From Erythroxylum novogranatense (lineage: Eukaryota; Streptophyta; Magnoliopsida; Malpighiales; Erythroxylaceae), in assembly GCA_029891385.1 (NCBI GenBank), contig CM057230.1:33683402-33747401 (forward strand): a stretch of DNA of 64,000 bases, read 5' to 3'. This document shows positions 60,947 to 64,000 of the stretch, piece by piece (position 1 is the stretch's first letter; each line of letters starts with the position of its first letter). The position numbers and the translations under genes were made by a program. The notes beneath the pieces were generated by a model. The model worked only from the letters and a program-made list of their open reading frames with translations. It was not told where the DNA came from and searched no databases.

Positions 60947-63900
60947 ATGACTCGGGAAGATAACATTGAAGAGTGCAGTGTGAGATTGACGGGTAGTGTT
61001 AGTAGTGGCGGTGGTATCGAAAGAGTAGGAAGTGACTCGAGGTGGGTGGATGGGAGTGAAGTGGATTCGGAGTCACCACCATGGTCTCTTCTTGATGAGA
61101 ATGATCAGAGAGAAGGATATAGTTCCTACGGATCTGCGAGGAGGAGGCTAGCAAAGAAGCCCAAAAGGGTTGATTCTTTTGATGTTGAAGCCATGGAGAT
61201 TGCTGGTGCTCATCACCAACATCCCAAGGTAATACCAACTAGTTAATCATGAAAAGACACGAGTTTGCTGTCGCATTCAGTTTTCTTTCTTCTTTTTAAA
61301 TGGACACGCCTCCTTTATGTCATTGAGATATGGACTTAACTATTATGTTACGAGCTAATCATGAATTAACTATAAATCTACGACTGTGCCCACTAAAATC
61401 ATCCTGATAATTGGATGTGGCGTGTTGTATGGGATTAGCTTTAAGTGACAACTTATTGTTTAGAAGGAAGATACCTAAGTTTGGTCTCACTCGGCATTTC
61501 TTACTTAACGTTTGGAGTATTTGACATATAACCGTTTGATTTTGAGAACAGAACTTTAGAACATGAAAGAGTTTAGCTGGGAAATTGTGGGGAAGAACAC
61601 CAATGTTATCTGGTTTACTCTCGACGTCCATAGTTCACCACAATTTGACAGACACTTCCTTTTCATCTTTCCACGCATCTTCTTGCAAGGTTAAATCAGT
61701 ATAGTAAATGGTGGCTTTATCATAATGCTAGAGTATATCAATAAACGTGACCTTAGAACGGGTGTATACAATGTTTAGTAGAACAATTACTAGATTTTTT
61801 TTCATCAAGAGAGGGCTTAGTGTGGAGCAGTCGAAACATAAGGAGCGTGTATCATTTGTGAATATGATTGAATCGATTTGTTAAACAGTGTATTTGCATG
61901 AGCGACCAATCACTCTTCAAAATCAAGCCAACACATTTTTTATTGGAATTGCCTTGAGAAAATAATATTTTTGTTTCCAACTGTGAAATTTTCAGCGACT
62001 AAATTTGTTACTTTGAAACACCAGGATATCTCCCTTTGGCTCACTCTGGGATTAGCCTTTCAAACACTCGGTGTTGTTTATGGTGATATGGGCACAAGCC
62101 CTTTATATGTGTTTGCGGATGTGTTCAGTAAGGTGCCCATCAAGTCAGAAGTTGATGTCTTGGGGGCTTTATCAACAGTCTTATATACAATTGCCTTATT
62201 TCCCTTGTCAAAATACATTTTTGTAGTGCTCAAAGCCAATGATAATGGAGAAGGTAATTGTGTTCTTGCTAGATTTTGTATTTTGTCTGTGTTTTCTTTC
62301 AAATAATTTTTTAAGCATGTCTTTCTAATGCAAGGATTGCTGGACTGTAGGAGGAACATTTGCTCTTTACTCGTTGATTTGCAGATATGCCAAGGTTAAT
62401 ATGCTGCCAAATCGACAGCCAGCTGATGAACAAATCTCAAGTTTTAGACTTAGATTACCCACTCCAGAGTTGGAAAGGGCTTTAAACATAAAAGAAGCAT
62501 TGGAAAGAAAATCATTCATGAAAACACTTCTCTTGCTGTTGGTACTGATGGGAACTTCCATGATTATAGGGGATGGCATCCTGACACCAGCAGTATCAGG
62601 TATAACCTGTCCGTAATTCGTTAGTAGCAAAAATAGCTTATGTTTTAAGATACATTGAACTAAAATGCTCATACTTGTCTTTGACGCTGATCTGTGACTG
62701 CAATTCTTTATTCTTTCAGTGATGTCCGCTGTGAGTGGCCTGCAGGGTGAAATACCTGGATTTGGTACAAGTAGGTATTTTTGTTTTTCATTTATTTGTA
62801 GATACCGTTTATACTGTGGCGAAGAACGGAGGGACTGAAATACTATTGAAAATTAAAGATTTAAATCTTGTATGATCAGAAGTTTTTTTTTTGGCTATAT
62901 TCCCTGGAATGTTATAGCACTAAGGTAACTTTTATGGGTGTGCAAAATTCAGGCCGACTGCTAATGCTAGCAATATGGCTCTGTTATATAAATCTTATAC
63001 CACGACTAATATTGTCTAATTGGCTAATTATCCACTTGTTCATATGCTCTATTTTCTATCAAATGTGTTTGAGAAAGTAAAAGAATATCCAGTAGAAGCA
63101 CTGCTGAATGTATAAAGCTGCAGATTGTACTTCTTTCCCTATAAGCTGATTGATGTCGTTCACAGGTGCTCTTGTTATTGTTTCAATCATCCTCCTTGCG
63201 GGTTTATTCAGCATACAACGATTTGGGACAGGGAAAGTGGGTTTCATGTTTGCTCCTATTCTCTGTCTGTGGTTCTTTTCTCTTGGTGCCATTGGAGTTT
63301 ACAATCTAGTGACTTATGATGTCAGTGTTCTGAGGGCACTCAATCCAGCATACATATATCTTTTCTTCAAGAAGAACAGTGGTAATGCATGGTCAGCACT
63401 CGGCGGATGCGTTTTGTGTATTACTGGTACTCCTTTTTGTAAAGCTAGATAGGTTATATATACTATTTCATTGAACTATTAATGAAGTTCTTATGAGATA
63501 TCAATCAGGGTTGCTGAAAGGCCACTATCCAGTGCTTCTTTCTTGAAGTAATGCTTCTTCTCATATGTCCTTCCCTAGAAAAATTCTCTTGAATTGGCCC
63601 TCACTGAAAACCTGGTTGAAAGAAGAATAAACATAGAAATGTGCTGCTTTGTGAGCTGATTCTGAGTAGAGGCATTTTGCATATCACATCGAGTTATTTT
63701 AGCTTATATATATATATAAGTTTCCAACACTTTTGAAGCCTATAATATTATAGGACCATTAAGAAAGACCTCTTTAAAGATGAGTTTGTTATTTGTGTTT
63801 GCAGGTGCAGAAGCAATGTTTGCTGATCTCGGCCATTTCTCTGTACAAGCCATACAGGTCTGGAAAATAATGCTATTCCTTCTCTGAATAACCACAAGGT

Positions 63901-64000
63901 GAATGTTCCTCAGCTATATTATATTGCTTGAACAGATTGCTTTCACTTGCTTCGTCTTTCCCTGTCTTCTCTTGGCTTATATGGGCCAGGCAGCATATCT
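60947..64000 (+). CDS. POT12: HAK/KUP/KT potassium transporter, first seven coding exons (runs off the window)
   Basis: A plasma-membrane or endomembrane K+ transporter of the HAK/KUP/KT family. Exons from GT-AG sites with consistent phase: 60947-61228, 62025-62253, 62351-62599, 62720-62770, 63166-63426, 63805-63857, 63936-64000+. About 302 of an expected ~830 residues are encoded. The long hydrophilic N-terminus (1-94) with RWVDGSEVDSE and KPKRVDSFDVEAMEIAG is characteristic of the POT12/KUP7-type branch. Then come the family hallmark GVVYGDMGTSPLY in TM1, KANDNGEGGTFALYSL, GTSMIIGDGILTPAVSV, QRFGTGKVGF and GAEAMFADLGHFS. No lesion is seen. The ATG at 60947 is the first in frame, and only a GTG lies further upstream. 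The POT12 name rests on recalled similarity to AT1G60160; the family assignment is firm. Confidence 0.93.

Overview
This is a nuclear genomic window from a flowering plant, most likely a eudicot. The evidence is GT-AG introns, plant-type proteins and a dense load of Ty1/copia retrotransposons primed by initiator Met-tRNA. Four host genes sit at the two edges. On the left (1.2-9.3 kb) are a complete nine-exon spermidine synthase gene (+), a single-exon six-span membrane protein of unknown function (-), and an RSZ-type SR splicing factor (RRM, CCHC knuckle, RS tail; -). On the right, from 60.95 kb to the window end, are the first seven coding exons of a HAK/KUP/KT potassium transporter (+), closest in my memory to Arabidopsis POT12.

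The roughly 50 kb between these blocks is almost entirely two nested retrotransposon clusters. I resolved them by matching LTR ends and target-site duplications (TSDs). Cluster 1 (10461-38584) is one old copia element, here called A (minus; LTRs 10461-10974 and 38074-38584; TSD TAGAC/TAGAT). It was broken up by later insertions. These are solo LTR E (11348-23353, TSD TCTCT), which carries a 10.5-kb copia element F (11357-21820, TSD AGGTT); F's own 3' LTR carries solo LTR G (12713-13771, TSD ATAAG). The others are solo LTR D (23434-26029, TSD CTTTG/CTTTA), solo LTR B (29946-35574, TSD CAAGT/TAAGT) carrying the 4.2-kb solo LTR C1 (30368-34569, TSD AAATA), a hAT-like MITE (35870-36250) and a LINE 3' fragment (about 36316-36722).

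Cluster 2 (39720-59622, TSD CTTAT) is copia element H (minus, near-identical 775-bp LTRs). It is interrupted by a second giant solo LTR, C2 (42591-47236, TSD ATCTT), and by a 9.2-kb SIRE-like copia element I with a 3' envelope-like ORF (49187-58397, TSD CTTGT). All element coding regions are broken by stops, frameshifts or deletions. Without the two clusters the RSZ-KUP interval would be only about 3-4 kb.

No new gene system is evident. The most unusual signals are inside the LTRs: eight copies of a 10-bp palindrome at roughly helical spacing upstream of a TATA box (G); three palindromes of about 30 bp at an exact 49-bp period (C2); a tandem pair of hairpins with apparent compensatory changes (C1); a 23-bp minisatellite open in every frame (I); and an age inversion in which nested element I has more divergent LTRs than its host H. 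Calls for exons and element ends were made by hand alignment; family names beyond copia are inference.
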